From Gallionellales bacterium GWA2_54_124 (GTDB lineage: Bacteria; Pseudomonadota; Gammaproteobacteria; Burkholderiales; Gallionellaceae): a stretch of 64,000 nucleotides of DNA. The notes beneath the pieces are model-generated. The model searched no databases. It worked only from the letters and a program-made list of their open reading frames with translations, and was not told the origin of the DNA. The translations under genes and the position numbers were made by a program. Shown piece by piece: positions 40,542 through 48,680 of the stretch (its first letter is position 1; every line of letters starts with the position of its first letter). Location of the stretch: assembly GCA_001801025.1 (NCBI GenBank), contig MGWO01000013.1:318492-382491 (forward strand), read 5' to 3'.

Positions 40542-41134
40542 CAGTATGCCGCCCTGTAGCCGGTTGCGATGATCGTCGTATTATTAGGACCGGTTACGGT
40601 CACCGTAATTTGCGCCACACGGCCCGCTGGAATGCCGTTCCAAGCAGCGGCTTCAGGCATAACCGATACCGCAGCGTTGTATTGCGCTAAAACAGGCGAT
40701 GAGGAGGTCGCATCCGCCACTGCAAAAATACCTGTCGTGGCAAACCCGTTGTAATCACCAACTACATGATACGCGCTGGCACGATTCGCCTGCGTCACAG
40801 GGGAGCTTGCCACGCCGGATGCCGCAATAGCGTCCTGCAACTCAATCTCTTCGAGCAGAGAGTAAGCTGCCGCCATGGCCTGCTTGCGAATCAGAGGATC
40901 CGCGCTACCTTTACTGGTTTGATTCATCACCAGCAAGATCCCCGCCAGTGCCGAGCTTACGATTACGATAAACATGATCAGTTCGATCAAACTCGCACCT
41001 GACTGAGGATTCAGGATTCGGGATTCGGGATTCGGGATTCGGGATTCAGAAAAATCTCGATTTGTTCTACATTTAACCGTCGTGGCAATGTAAATTTCCC
41101 GCCATGCCTCCTGCATCCTGTTTTTAATGGACAT
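40541..41134 (-). CDS. mshD: minor pseudopilin MshD, with heptamer-coded leader
   Basis: The prepilin has the processing site SG^ASLIELIMFIVIVSSALAG followed by VMNQTSKGSADPLIRKQAMAAAYSLLEEIEL, the MshD pattern. Fourteen residues just before the cleavage site (the ESRIPNP/ESRILNP repeat) are encoded by six CAGGATT-type heptamers. The start is uncertain: ATG at 41134 overlaps the mshC stop by 11 bp and is preferred, with 41116 or 41176 as alternatives. Such a long leader is unusual for a type IV prepilin. Confidence 0.85.
   Translation of the reverse strand: MSIKNRMQEAWREIYIATTVKCRTNRDFSESRIPNPESRILNPQSGASLIELIMFIVIVSSALAGILLVMNQTSKGSADPLIRKQAMAAAYSLLEEIELQDAIAASGVASSPVTQANRASAYHVVGDYNGFATTGIFAVADATSSSPVLAQYNAAVSVMPEAAAWNGIPAGRVAQITVTVTGPNNTTIIATGYRAAY
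41005..41046. repeat. six heptamers coding the MshD leader peptide
   Basis: Units are gaggatt, caggatt, then cgggatt four times (42 bp). Read on the minus strand they encode two copies of a 7-residue peptide of the form ESRI(P/L)NP, ending two residues before the prepilin cleavage glycine. Confidence 0.95.
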
Positions 41135-41600
41135 AGCCTGTTTCCGCCTCGACAATGACCTGTGTAGCATAACCACTCACCGCAATGCTTTGCGCAGCGC
41201 TCGGACGACCCAGCGCATCAAAATAAAAAGATGTCGCACCGCTCAGCACCACACCGCCGGGGGCCGTCAAAACATAAGGGGATTTTCCGTCAGGACTGCT
41301 CATATTACCGCCCGGGCAAGTGGCCACCGTATGCGCACTACTAGGAGACATTGCGTCATAGCTTAGCGTGACGCTGTCGGTCGCAAAAGCCACACAAACA
41401 AAATGATTCTGCGCTGCGGCCACTTTTTGGGCATAACTGAGCGCAGCTTTGAGCTGATCGGCAAAGCCGCGCGACTGAAAGACGCTGGTGCCGAAAAAGC
41501 GCGGGACAGCCACCGCCGCCAGAATACCGATGAGCACCATGACCATCACCAGCTCTACCAGGGTGAATCCCTTGGACAACTTAGGTTTAGCAATTGACAT
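41124..41600 (-). CDS. mshC: minor pseudopilin MshC
   Basis: The 158-residue prepilin starts MSIAKPKLSKG^FTLVELVMVMVLIGILAAVAVPRFF, a normal leader, followed by FQSRGFADQLKAALSYAQKVAVA-like text typical of MshC. The C-terminal region has two cysteines. A strong terminator separates it from the major pilin gene upstream. Confidence 0.9.
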   Translation of the reverse strand: MSIAKPKLSKGFTLVELVMVMVLIGILAAVAVPRFFGTSVFQSRGFADQLKAALSYAQKVAAAQNHFVCVAFATDSVTLSYDAMSPSSAHTVATCPGGNMSSPDGKSPYVLTAPGGVVLSGATSFYFDALGRPSAAQSIAVSGYATQVIVEAETGYVH

Positions 41601-41637
41601 TCATCAACCCGATGGTTTCTTCATTTTGACAGGACTG

Positions 41638-41670
41638 CAAAAAAACAGGGGAGCAAGCTCCCCTGTTTTT
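41638..41670 (-). terminator. terminator between major pilin and minor pilin genes
   Basis: AAAAACAGGGGAGC at 41641-41654 and GCTCCCCTGTTTTT at 41657-41670 form a near-perfect stem. On the minus strand it is followed by a run of T. It lies between the mshA stop and the mshC start, so most transcripts probably end here, giving much more major pilin than minor pilins. Confidence 0.92.
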
Positions 41671-41691
41671 ACAAAGACCGCAAGACAGAAA

Positions 41692-42123
41692 TCAGCAACC
41701 TGTATTGACAGGGGCCGGAATAGTTGGCGCTGCGCCTGCTGCAGCTTCTGTGTAAGTAACCTGACAAGATGCAGGGGTGGCAGCACCTGCGACCTGAATA
41801 GTTGCCGTTGTTCCAACTACGGTCGCCACATAGCCAGTTCCGTTCACACCCGCCAAAGTCGCGATATTTGCGGCAGATGGATAGTTATTAACCAGCGTAT
41901 AAGCGGTTCCTTCAATCGTTACAACACTGCTGCCGGCAGCCAGCGCAGCGGCATGCGCCATATTCGCAGCGGAGCGCATCGCACCGTCAGCACCAGCCAA
42001 GGTCGCTTTGCGGGCATCGCCAGACAGATTTACAAACTTAGGCAAGGCAACGGCTGCCAGAATACCCAGAATAACAATCACCATTACCAGCTCGATCAGT
42101 GTAAAACCCGCTTGCTTCTTCAT
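41692..42123 (-). CDS. mshA: MSHA major pilin
   Basis: The 143-residue type IVa-like pilin starts MKKQAG^FTLIELVMVIVILG, with cleavage after G6 and the conserved E5 of the mature form. LPKFVNLSGDARKATLAG and two C-terminal cysteines (ASCQV and the last residue) form the expected D-region disulfide. The start at 42123 has AGGAG at good spacing; a longer frame upstream covers the promoter and is rejected. It has its own promoter, a small leader hairpin and a terminator. Confidence 0.93.
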   Translation of the reverse strand: MKKQAGFTLIELVMVIVILGILAAVALPKFVNLSGDARKATLAGADGAMRSAANMAHAAALAAGSSVVTIEGTAYTLVNNYPSAANIATLAGVNGTGYVATVVGTTATIQVAGAATPASCQVTYTEAAAGAAPTIPAPVNTGC

Positions 42124-42142
42124 TGTTACGCTCCTGATTAGT

Positions 42143-42157
42143 CGAGGCAAAACCTCG
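42143..42157 (-). promoter_or_regulatory. leader hairpin upstream of mshA
   Basis: CGAGG and CCTCG with a 5-nt loop form a small stem about 20 bp before the mshA start codon, just ahead of the ribosome-binding site. It could stabilise the abundant pilin mRNA or tune its translation; this is inference. Confidence 0.5.
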
Positions 42158-42210
42158 TAGTTATTTATGCGCTTGCCTGCCCTTGCCAACTTTTTTGTCA
42201 GACTTTGTGA

Positions 42211-42239
42211 ACTATAAGGGAAATCCGATGCGCCGACAA
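42211..42239 (-). promoter_or_regulatory. mshA: sigma-70-type promoter of mshA
   Basis: On the minus strand TTGTCG (42239-42234) is followed after 17 bp by TATAGT (42216-42211), a good match to the -35 and -10 boxes. It lies about 90 bp before the mshA start and would give pilin its own transcript. Confidence 0.6.
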
Positions 42240-42282
42240 CTGCCATCCAATGCCTTGCAAATTCTACAAAAAATATCAGCGG

Positions 42283-42531
42283 CTAAGTCACATCGTCCGC
42301 GCTGGTCACAATCGTCACTTTATCGAATTTTTCACTGTCCGGTTCAGGCCGTAGCACCGACGGGAAGGATACAATGCGCTGACCTTCACGAAGCCGCTGC
42401 GATTCTTTGAGCAACTGGACGATCATGTAGGCATTTTCAACGTCGGGCACCAGCGCCAGCGTCTGAGAGTCCCGCTCCGACACGAGACAGATGCGGTAAA
42501 ACTGCTTTTGTATCCGGTGATATTGACGCAT
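42283..42531 (-). CDS. small hypothetical protein in the msh locus
   Basis: This 82-residue charged protein has no membrane segment, signal peptide or motif I recognise. AGGAGG lies 8 bp before its ATG, which supports it as a real gene. It occupies the position between mshG and the pilin gene where mshF is found in vibrios, but I see no convincing similarity to MshF. A TATAAT sequence lies just upstream (near 42560), next to a heptamer array. Confidence 0.7.
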   Translation of the reverse strand: MRQYHRIQKQFYRICLVSERDSQTLALVPDVENAYMIVQLLKESQRLREGQRIVSFPSVLRPEPDSEKFDKVTIVTSADDVT

Positions 42532-42569
42532 TAAACAAGCCTCCTAATAGTGCAGGCAATTATACAGAA

Positions 42570-42604
42570 TTCCTGCATCCTGATTCCTGATTCCTGATTC
42601 CTGT
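42570..42604. repeat. heptamer array between mshG and the small msh gene
   Basis: Units are attcctg, catcctg, then attcctg three times (35 bp). On the transcribed strand the unit is CAGGAAT, one base from the CAGGATT unit inside mshD. It begins 2 bp after the mshG stop codon. A fragment of the same kind (TGCATCCTG) occurs at the mshC-mshD junction near 41104-41121. Confidence 0.93.
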
Positions 42605-42606
42605 TT

Positions 42607-43833
42607 TTAATGCATTGCCGCTTTGCCCAGATCCCACATCGGCAGAAATACACCCAACGCGAGCACCAACACCAGCGCACCCAAAGAGACGATCAAAATA
42701 GGCTCGATCTTGGAACTCAGCGTCGAGACTTCATATTTAACTTCCTGCTCATACATGTCCGCGACTTCAGCCATCAATCCGTCCAGATCGCCGGTCTCTT
42801 CACCCACCGCGATCATCTGCAGCACGATCGGGTTAAACACACCGGCTGCAACAGCCGTGCGCAGTATGCTTTCGCCGCGCTCGATACCCTCACGCATCGC
42901 TTCGATGCGGCTACGCATGAATTCGTTGTCCACCACCATACCAACCACATTCATGCCCTGCAGTATCGGCATTCCGCTCTTGAACGTGAGCGCCAGACTG
43001 CGAGCAAAACGCGACAAGGTGGCCTTAAAAATGATAGGGCCTACAATGGGCAGTTTTAATTTGTAGCGATCCCAGTTGTAACGCCCCGCCTTGGTATTGA
43101 TGTAATACCGAAAGCCTGTCACCGCCCCCGCCAGCATCAGCATCATCAGCCACCAGTAACTCACCATAAAGGCCGAGAACCCCAGCAGCAATTTGGTGAT
43201 CGCCGGCAAATCGGCGTGAAAACCTGCATAGACTTTAGCGAAGGTCGGAATCACGAACAGGTTGATAATCACGATCGCAATCCCCATCGCGATTACCACG
43301 AACGAAGGATAGCGCAAGGCCGTTGCGATGCGCTCTTTCATGTCGCGCTCAAAATCCAGATACGCGTACAGACGAATAAAGGTCTGATCGAGCATACCGG
43401 TCATTTCACCGACCTGCACCATACTGATATAGAACATCGAAAACACCTTGGGGTGGCGGCGCAACGCCGCACTGAGTTCACGACCGCTATCCAAGCTATC
43501 GCGCACATCCTGCAGCATCGCCGCAAATGCCGTATTTTTGGTTGACTCCTGCAACCCGGCCAGCGCCCGCAAAATTGGCACACCCGCCTTGAGCAGCGTA
43601 TACATCTGACGACTGAACAGCATCAAATCCATCGGCGTAATGGGCTGCTGATTAAGTCTGCGCCACCAGTCCGGCGCCTGCACCGCATTCTTTCCGACAA
43701 ACGGCTTGATGTCGGTGGGCGTAATCCCCATGCTGATCAACTGATCCGCAACGGCCCCGCTCCCGTCGCCGTCCAGCGACCCTTCGACCAGCTTGCCTTG
43801 CGCATTGCGGCCTTTATAGGTAAAAACCGCCAC
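42607..43833 (-). CDS. mshG: MSHA inner-membrane platform protein MshG (PilC/GspF-like)
   Basis: The 408-residue polytopic protein has two T2SS-F domains. The first contains LFSRQMYTLLKAGVPILRAL and the second LARSLALTFKSGMPILQGMN, each followed by EvTGdLD-like loops, with about three membrane segments. It forms the rotating or anchoring platform for pilus assembly. It starts 2 bp after the mshE stop. Confidence 0.94.
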   Translation of the reverse strand: MAVFTYKGRNAQGKLVEGSLDGDGSGAVADQLISMGITPTDIKPFVGKNAVQAPDWWRRLNQQPITPMDLMLFSRQMYTLLKAGVPILRALAGLQESTKNTAFAAMLQDVRDSLDSGRELSAALRRHPKVFSMFYISMVQVGEMTGMLDQTFIRLYAYLDFERDMKERIATALRYPSFVVIAMGIAIVIINLFVIPTFAKVYAGFHADLPAITKLLLGFSAFMVSYWWLMMLMLAGAVTGFRYYINTKAGRYNWDRYKLKLPIVGPIIFKATLSRFARSLALTFKSGMPILQGMNVVGMVVDNEFMRSRIEAMREGIERGESILRTAVAAGVFNPIVLQMIAVGEETGDLDGLMAEVADMYEQEVKYEVSTLSSKIEPILIVSLGALVLVLALGVFLPMWDLGKAAMH

Positions 43834-43835
43834 GA

Positions 43836-45539
43836 CTAGTCTTCAACCTGATTGCTGATACGCATTACTTCGGACACTGAGGTGCACCCCTGCAACATCT
43901 GCTGTAAGGCATGATCGACCAGCGTCTTACCGCGCATATGCTCTGCTGCAACCGTCATAAAGTGCCCGACACTATCGTGAGCCGCCGCTTCAACCATCTC
44001 GCGTCCCATTTCCAGCATCTCGTACACCCCCATCCGTCCGTGATAACCGGTACCGTTGCAATGCGAGCATCCCCGTCCGTGCATCAGGCGAGTGTGCATT
44101 TCGATGCCCACGCCCTCCACTTCCAGCCACTCGTGCTCCTGAGGGGTCGGCGTATAACTCTCACTGCAACTTTCACAAATTCGCCGCAACAGTCGCTGCG
44201 CGATCACCGCCTGCACGGAGGACGCCACCATAAAACGCTGTATCCCCATATCGACCAGACGGAACAAGGTTCCTGCCGCGTCGCGCGTGTGCAGCGTGGA
44301 CAACACCAGATGGCCTGTCATCGCCGCGCGCAAACCGATTTGCGCCGTCTCCGCATCGCGCATTTCACCGACCAGTATCACATCGGGGTCCTGACGCAAC
44401 GCCGAACGCAACACAGAGGAAAAGGTCAGTCCGATTTTTTCATTCACCTGCACCTGATTAATCCCCGGCAGCCGATACTCCACAGGATCTTCAACAGTGA
44501 GCAGCTTCATGTCTATCGTATTGAGCTCTGCCAGCGCTGAGTAGAGCGTCGTGGTTTTGCCGCTCCCGGTGGGTCCCGTCACCAGTATCATGCCGTTACT
44601 GCGTTTTAAGATGGCGCGAAAACGCAGCAGCATGTCGGGTGACATACCCAGCTTATCGAGGCCGACCATCCCGCCGTCCTGACGCAACAGACGCATGACA
44701 ACCGCCTCGCCGTACTGGGTAGGACAGGTTGCAATACGCACGTCCACCCCTTGATCGCGCACCCTCACATGAAAACGGCCATCCTGCGGCAAGCGTTTTT
44801 CGGAGATATCCAGACCCGACATCAACTTCAGCCGCAACACCAGTGCCGGCGCGATCTTGTTATGCGCTTCGGTTTGCAAATGCAGCGCGCCGTCGATACG
44901 AAAGCGTATCATCAGCTTGCCCTCTTGCGGCTCGATGTGAATGTCGGACGCGCGTATCTGTGTGGCATCGTCAAACATGGTCTGCAGCAGTTTCACCACC
45001 GGCGCTTCTTCGCTGCCCACCGTGCTGGTCATGGATCCAAAGTCCACATAGCTGTCGCCGAGTTCTTCGCTGAGCTCGTGGGCTAATCCGGATATTTCTT
45101 CGGTGCGCCGGTAGCCGCGATCGATCGATTCGAGCAGTTGACCTTCAGTCACGACCGCGACATCGATATCGCATTTGACGATGCGGCTAATTTCATCGAA
45201 GGCAAACAAATCGGTCGGATCGGCCATCCCGACCAGCAACACGCCGTTGCGCTCTTCGAGCACGATCGCACGAAAGCGCCGCGCCTGATTTTCCGGCAGC
45301 TTGCGCACCTGCCCGATATTGATGTTGTAATATTTGAGATTGATATAGGGAACATGGAGCTGTTTGGCAAGCGCCTCGGAAATCTTCTCTTCCGTAACGA
45401 AACCGTTATCGACCAGCACACGCCCGAGCTTGCGCCCCGTGCGTTTTTGCTCATCAAGTGCCGCTTTTAACTGATCAGGTGAGATCAGTTGCTCGTTCAC
45501 CAGCAAATCGCCGATGCGAACTTTCTCCGGACGCGCCAT
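43836..45539 (-). CDS. mshE: MSHA pilus extension ATPase MshE, cyclic-di-GMP-binding type
   Basis: The 567-residue hexameric ATPase drives pilus polymerisation. Its N-terminus has two MshEN-type motifs in tandem, RIGDLLVNEQLISPDQL...Q (from residue 8) and KLGRVLVDNGFVTEEKI...Q (from about 37), the arrangement known to bind cyclic-di-GMP in Vibrio MshE. The motor has Walker A GPTGSGKTTTLYS, an Asp box, Walker B DPDVILVGEMRD and a tetra-cysteine zinc site (CESC, CSHC). It is the first gene of the leftward msh operon, divergent from trmL. Confidence 0.95.
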   Translation of the reverse strand: MARPEKVRIGDLLVNEQLISPDQLKAALDEQKRTGRKLGRVLVDNGFVTEEKISEALAKQLHVPYINLKYYNINIGQVRKLPENQARRFRAIVLEERNGVLLVGMADPTDLFAFDEISRIVKCDIDVAVVTEGQLLESIDRGYRRTEEISGLAHELSEELGDSYVDFGSMTSTVGSEEAPVVKLLQTMFDDATQIRASDIHIEPQEGKLMIRFRIDGALHLQTEAHNKIAPALVLRLKLMSGLDISEKRLPQDGRFHVRVRDQGVDVRIATCPTQYGEAVVMRLLRQDGGMVGLDKLGMSPDMLLRFRAILKRSNGMILVTGPTGSGKTTTLYSALAELNTIDMKLLTVEDPVEYRLPGINQVQVNEKIGLTFSSVLRSALRQDPDVILVGEMRDAETAQIGLRAAMTGHLVLSTLHTRDAAGTLFRLVDMGIQRFMVASSVQAVIAQRLLRRICESCSESYTPTPQEHEWLEVEGVGIEMHTRLMHGRGCSHCNGTGYHGRMGVYEMLEMGREMVEAAAHDSVGHFMTVAAEHMRGKTLVDHALQQMLQGCTSVSEVMRISNQVED

Positions 45540-45625
45540 AATTCTTCCCTGAATAATTGAAACTCAACCTACGCGGGCGGAAGTTAGCCTTTTTTCCCTT
45601 CACTGACAAGACTTAACGACAATTT

Positions 45626-46102
45626 ATGTTCCATGTAATTCTCTACCAGCCGGAAATCCCGCCTAACACGGGCAATATTATCCGGCTATGCGCAAATACG
45701 GGCTGCCAGTTGCACTTGATCAAACCGCTGGGGTTTACCCTGGAAGACAAGCAGTTGATCCGAGCCGGCCTCGATTACCACGAATTTGCCAGTCTGCGCG
45801 TTTACGACCACTTGGAAGCGTGTTTATCGGCATTCGACGCGGGTCGCATTTTCGCGCTGACCACTAAAGGCTCGCAGCCGTTTCATGAGATCCGCTATCA
45901 GTCCGGGGACGCATTTTTGTTCGGGCCGGAGAGCCGCGGCCTGCCCGCAGAAGTGTTAAACCAATTCACGAGGACACAGCGCGTGCGACTGCCGATGCTG
46001 CCCGATAACCGCAGCCTGAATCTGTCCAACACCGTTGCAGTGGCGGTCTTCGAAGCATGGCGTCAATGCGAATTTGGCGGAGCGGCGAGAATTATTGACT
46101 AA
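45626..46102 (+). CDS. trmL: tRNA (cytidine/uridine-34-2'-O)-methyltransferase
   Basis: The 158-residue SPOUT enzyme methylates the wobble ribose of certain leucine tRNAs. Trefoil-knot motifs are visible: NTGNIIRLCANTG, FLFGPESRGLP and LPMLPDNRSLNLSNTVAVAVFEAW. The length is typical. Its end overlaps gpsA by 11 bp on the opposite strand. Confidence 0.95.
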   Translation: MFHVILYQPEIPPNTGNIIRLCANTGCQLHLIKPLGFTLEDKQLIRAGLDYHEFASLRVYDHLEACLSAFDAGRIFALTTKGSQPFHEIRYQSGDAFLFGPESRGLPAEVLNQFTRTQRVRLPMLPDNRSLNLSNTVAVAVFEAWRQCEFGGAARIID

Positions 46103-47084
46103 ACTCAAGACTGGCGGTGCGATTGAGCAAGCTGGTGACCATCTGAGCAACCGGAATATGGTCATACAGCACGTGATAGACCGCTGCACTGATCGGCATA
46201 TCAACGTTCTGGCGCGCAGCTAAGCTGTAGACTTCACGGGCGGCATACACCCCTTCGGCAACATGCCCCAGCTGCTGCAAAATCTCTTCGAGCGTCGTCC
46301 CTTGCGCCAGCATCAAACCGACACGGCGGTTGCGCGACAAATCCCCGGTACAGGTCAGGATCAAATCCCCAGCACCCGACAATCCGCTCAACGTCTCAGA
46401 GCGCCCGCCCAGCTTGAGCCCCAGTCTGGAAATTTCGGCAAGCCCGCGGGTCATTAAGGCTGCCCGCGCATTGTTGCCCAGCTGCATGCCGTCGCACACG
46501 CCGGCGGCAATCGCCATCACGTTCTTGACTGCACCGCCGACTTCAACACCCACCACATCATTGCTGGCATACACGCGCAACCTTGCATGGTGCAGCGCCT
46601 GAGCCGTGCGCTGAGAAAAGCACTCATCGTCCGATGCCAACACCAGCGCAGTCGGCAAGCCGCGCGCCACTTCCAGTGCAAAACTGGGGCCTGACAAAAC
46701 GCCGTACGGCGTGTCGGGCGACAAAATTTGTTCGGCAACCTGATGGGGCAGCAACGAAGTTTCAGGCTCAAATCCCTTGCACAGCCAGATAACGCCGCAG
46801 GATACATCCGCGCGAACCAGACGGACGAGCGATTCGCGCAACGCGGCCGTTGGGGCGGATAAAATCACGAGCTCCGCACCGGTGAGCGATGCTGCAAAAT
46901 CATCACTCAACTGCAACGAATCTGGCAAGATTACATCCGGCAGATAGCGCACGTTGCAGCGGGAGACCCGCATTGCCGCCACTTGTGCTGCGTCGCGCGC
47001 CCAAAGCGTAACGCGATGCTGTCCGGCAAGACTAATGGCCAGCGCCGTTCCCCAAGCGCCGGCCCCCATGACGGTAATATTCAT
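46092..47084 (-). CDS. gpsA: glycerol-3-phosphate dehydrogenase [NAD(P)+]
   Basis: The 330-residue enzyme makes sn-glycerol 3-phosphate for phospholipids. The Rossmann motif is MNITVMGAGAWGTAL; the conserved segments GPSFALEVARGLPTA, GVEVGGAVKNVMAIAAG and RGLAEISRLG follow. The ATG at 47084 overlaps the SH3-gene stop as ATGA; a longer frame upstream is rejected. Confidence 0.96.
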   Translation of the reverse strand: MNITVMGAGAWGTALAISLAGQHRVTLWARDAAQVAAMRVSRCNVRYLPDVILPDSLQLSDDFAASLTGAELVILSAPTAALRESLVRLVRADVSCGVIWLCKGFEPETSLLPHQVAEQILSPDTPYGVLSGPSFALEVARGLPTALVLASDDECFSQRTAQALHHARLRVYASNDVVGVEVGGAVKNVMAIAAGVCDGMQLGNNARAALMTRGLAEISRLGLKLGGRSETLSGLSGAGDLILTCTGDLSRNRRVGLMLAQGTTLEEILQQLGHVAEGVYAAREVYSLAARQNVDMPISAAVYHVLYDHIPVAQMVTSLLNRTASLEFSQ

Positions 47085-47530
47085 TCGCCCCAAACCTCGC
47101 TGCTGCGAACAAAACCCGTTTCGCCATCCTTGTGGCGCACTTTGATCCAACCGGTTCCAGTCGACTCTAACCACTCCAGCGCCACCTGCGCGCGAACCTG
47201 ACACACACGTGCGGCACCTTCATCGGGCTCAGCACGCACATCGACCAAAGGACTAATGGCTACAACGTATTTTTTATTCGTCAGCGCATGCCTTTCCAGC
47301 CAATATAAACCACCCGTCCGGTCGCGCACCTTGACCCAGTTATCCAGCGTCACGATAGCTTCAAAAGGCATATAGCGGCTCACGACGAAGAGTTTTTTCG
47401 CCTTGAGCGAGGGCGCATCGTACAAAATAGCGCTCGCCTCACCGACCGTGACATAGTCAACCGCTTGCGCTGCACCCAGTACGCACAGCAAGGTGCAAAA
47501 CAAGGCAAGACGCAAGGCGGCGTGTCGCAT
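47081..47530 (-). CDS. bacterial SH3-domain periplasmic protein
   Basis: The 149-residue protein has a signal peptide (about 1-23) and two SH3b-like repeats: one with VTVGEASAILYDAPSLKAKKL and VTLDNWVKVRDRTGGLYWL, the second with VDVRAEPDEGAARVCQV and TGWIKVRHKDGETGFVRSSEVWG. It probably binds cell-wall peptides. The linkage gpsA-SH3-secB is common in betaproteobacteria; its function is not established. Confidence 0.85.
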   Translation of the reverse strand: MRHAALRLALFCTLLCVLGAAQAVDYVTVGEASAILYDAPSLKAKKLFVVSRYMPFEAIVTLDNWVKVRDRTGGLYWLERHALTNKKYVVAISPLVDVRAEPDEGAARVCQVRAQVALEWLESTGTGWIKVRHKDGETGFVRSSEVWGE

Positions 47531-47991
47531 TAGTGGGTTGTCGCCGCTGCCGCTTCAACTTGTTGTTGCTTTTGCTGCTGATACAACACATCGAAGTTGA
47601 TCGGGTTCAACATGACCGGTGCGAAACCAGCGCGTACCGCGACGTCAGAGACGACTTCACGCAAGTACGGGAACAGAATATTCGGGCACATCACGGCCAG
47701 CACCGGTTCCATTTCGACTTCCGGCAAATTGCGCAGCGTAAAAATCCCGGCCTGTTTCGCTTCGATCAGGAACATGACCTTTTCGCCCACTTTAGCCGTG
47801 ACGGTTGCCGTGACATTGACTTCAAAAACCCCGTCATCCACCCCCTCGGCAGAGGTATGCAATTGCACTTCAATTTGCGGATTTTCGCGTTCCAGAAAAA
47901 TCTGTGGTGCGTGAGGGATTTCCAGAGACAGATCCTTCACATAGATTTTGTCCATATTGAACACGGGTTGGGTGTTTGCAGCATCAGTCAT
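47530..47991 (-). CDS. secB: protein-export chaperone SecB
   Basis: The 153-residue tetrameric chaperone keeps preproteins unfolded and hands them to SecA. Family motifs include IYVKDLSLEIPHAPQIF, EVNVTATVTAKVGEK, EAKQAGIF and CPNILFPYLREVVSDV. It lies between the glutaredoxin gene (15 bp) and the SH3 gene. Confidence 0.97.
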   Translation of the reverse strand: MTDAANTQPVFNMDKIYVKDLSLEIPHAPQIFLERENPQIEVQLHTSAEGVDDGVFEVNVTATVTAKVGEKVMFLIEAKQAGIFTLRNLPEVEMEPVLAVMCPNILFPYLREVVSDVAVRAGFAPVMLNPINFDVLYQQQKQQQVEAAAATTH

Positions 47992-48006
47992 GTTATATCC
48001 TTAAAG

Positions 48007-48264
48007 TTAATTTGCCAGTAATGCCGTTAATGATCCCGCCTGTTCCAGCGCGGCCAGATCATCGAAACCGCCGACATGTTGCTCGTTGATAAAAATCTGC
48101 GGCACAGTGCGCCGTCCGGTAATCTCTACCATGTGGAGACGCAATTCGGGTTGCAAATCCACGCGAATTTTTTCAATTTCGGTGCCCCCCTTGCGCTGCA
48201 GCAACTGTTCAGCGCGGATGCAATAGGGGCACACCTCGGTGGTGTACATCACGACCTTAGCCAT
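48007..48264 (-). CDS. grxC: glutaredoxin 3
   Basis: The 85-residue thiol-disulfide enzyme has the active site CPYC near residue 11, then a TVPQIFI cis-proline segment and VGGFDDLAAL. The start at 48264 shares a base with the rhodanese stop (TAATG); an upstream in-frame start lies within the rhodanese gene. Confidence 0.94.
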   Translation of the reverse strand: MAKVVMYTTEVCPYCIRAEQLLQRKGGTEIEKIRVDLQPELRLHMVEITGRRTVPQIFINEQHVGGFDDLAALEQAGSLTALLAN

Positions 48265-48680
48265 TATTTTTGCGTCGGCAGATTGGCTTTTTGCCATGCC
48301 ATCATGCCGCCTGCCAGATTATAAGCCTGAGTAAATTCGTTTTTGCCCAGCGCCACGCAGGCATTACCTGAACGGTTGCCGCTGCGGCAAACCACCACCA
48401 CCGGCTTGTCTTTATATTTCGCCAGTTCGCCCATGCGCTCCTTGAGCTTGCCCAGCGGAATCAGTTGCGCGTTCAAGATGTGCCCGGCTTTAAATTCATC
48501 CGGTTCGCGGACATCGAGAATAAACGCATTTTTATGATTGATCAGTTGCAGCGCGGCATTGGTATCCACGTCCTTGATCCCGCGCACACGACTACCCAGC
48601 ATCGACCAGATAATCATGGTGCCACTCATCAACGCCAGAGAAATCGGGAAAAAATTACTTGTTATGAATTGCACTTGCAT
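48264..48680 (-). CDS. membrane-anchored rhodanese-like protein
   Basis: The 138-residue protein has an N-terminal membrane segment (about 8-28) and a rhodanese domain with the active cysteine in VVVVCRSGNRSG. It probably carries persulfide sulfur. The first codons overlap the end of the upstream O-ligase gene by 26 bp; a GTG two codons further in has better spacing from AGGAG and may be the true start. The order rhodanese-grxC-secB is a common betaproteobacterial arrangement. Confidence 0.88.
   Translation of the reverse strand: MQVQFITSNFFPISLALMSGTMIIWSMLGSRVRGIKDVDTNAALQLINHKNAFILDVREPDEFKAGHILNAQLIPLGKLKERMGELAKYKDKPVVVVCRSGNRSGNACVALGKNEFTQAYNLAGGMMAWQKANLPTQK

Noticed and set aside
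42160..42200. Sigma-54 promoter before mshA
   Set aside because: A TGGCAAG element occurs but the required TTGC box at the right distance is absent; the sigma-70-type match is better.
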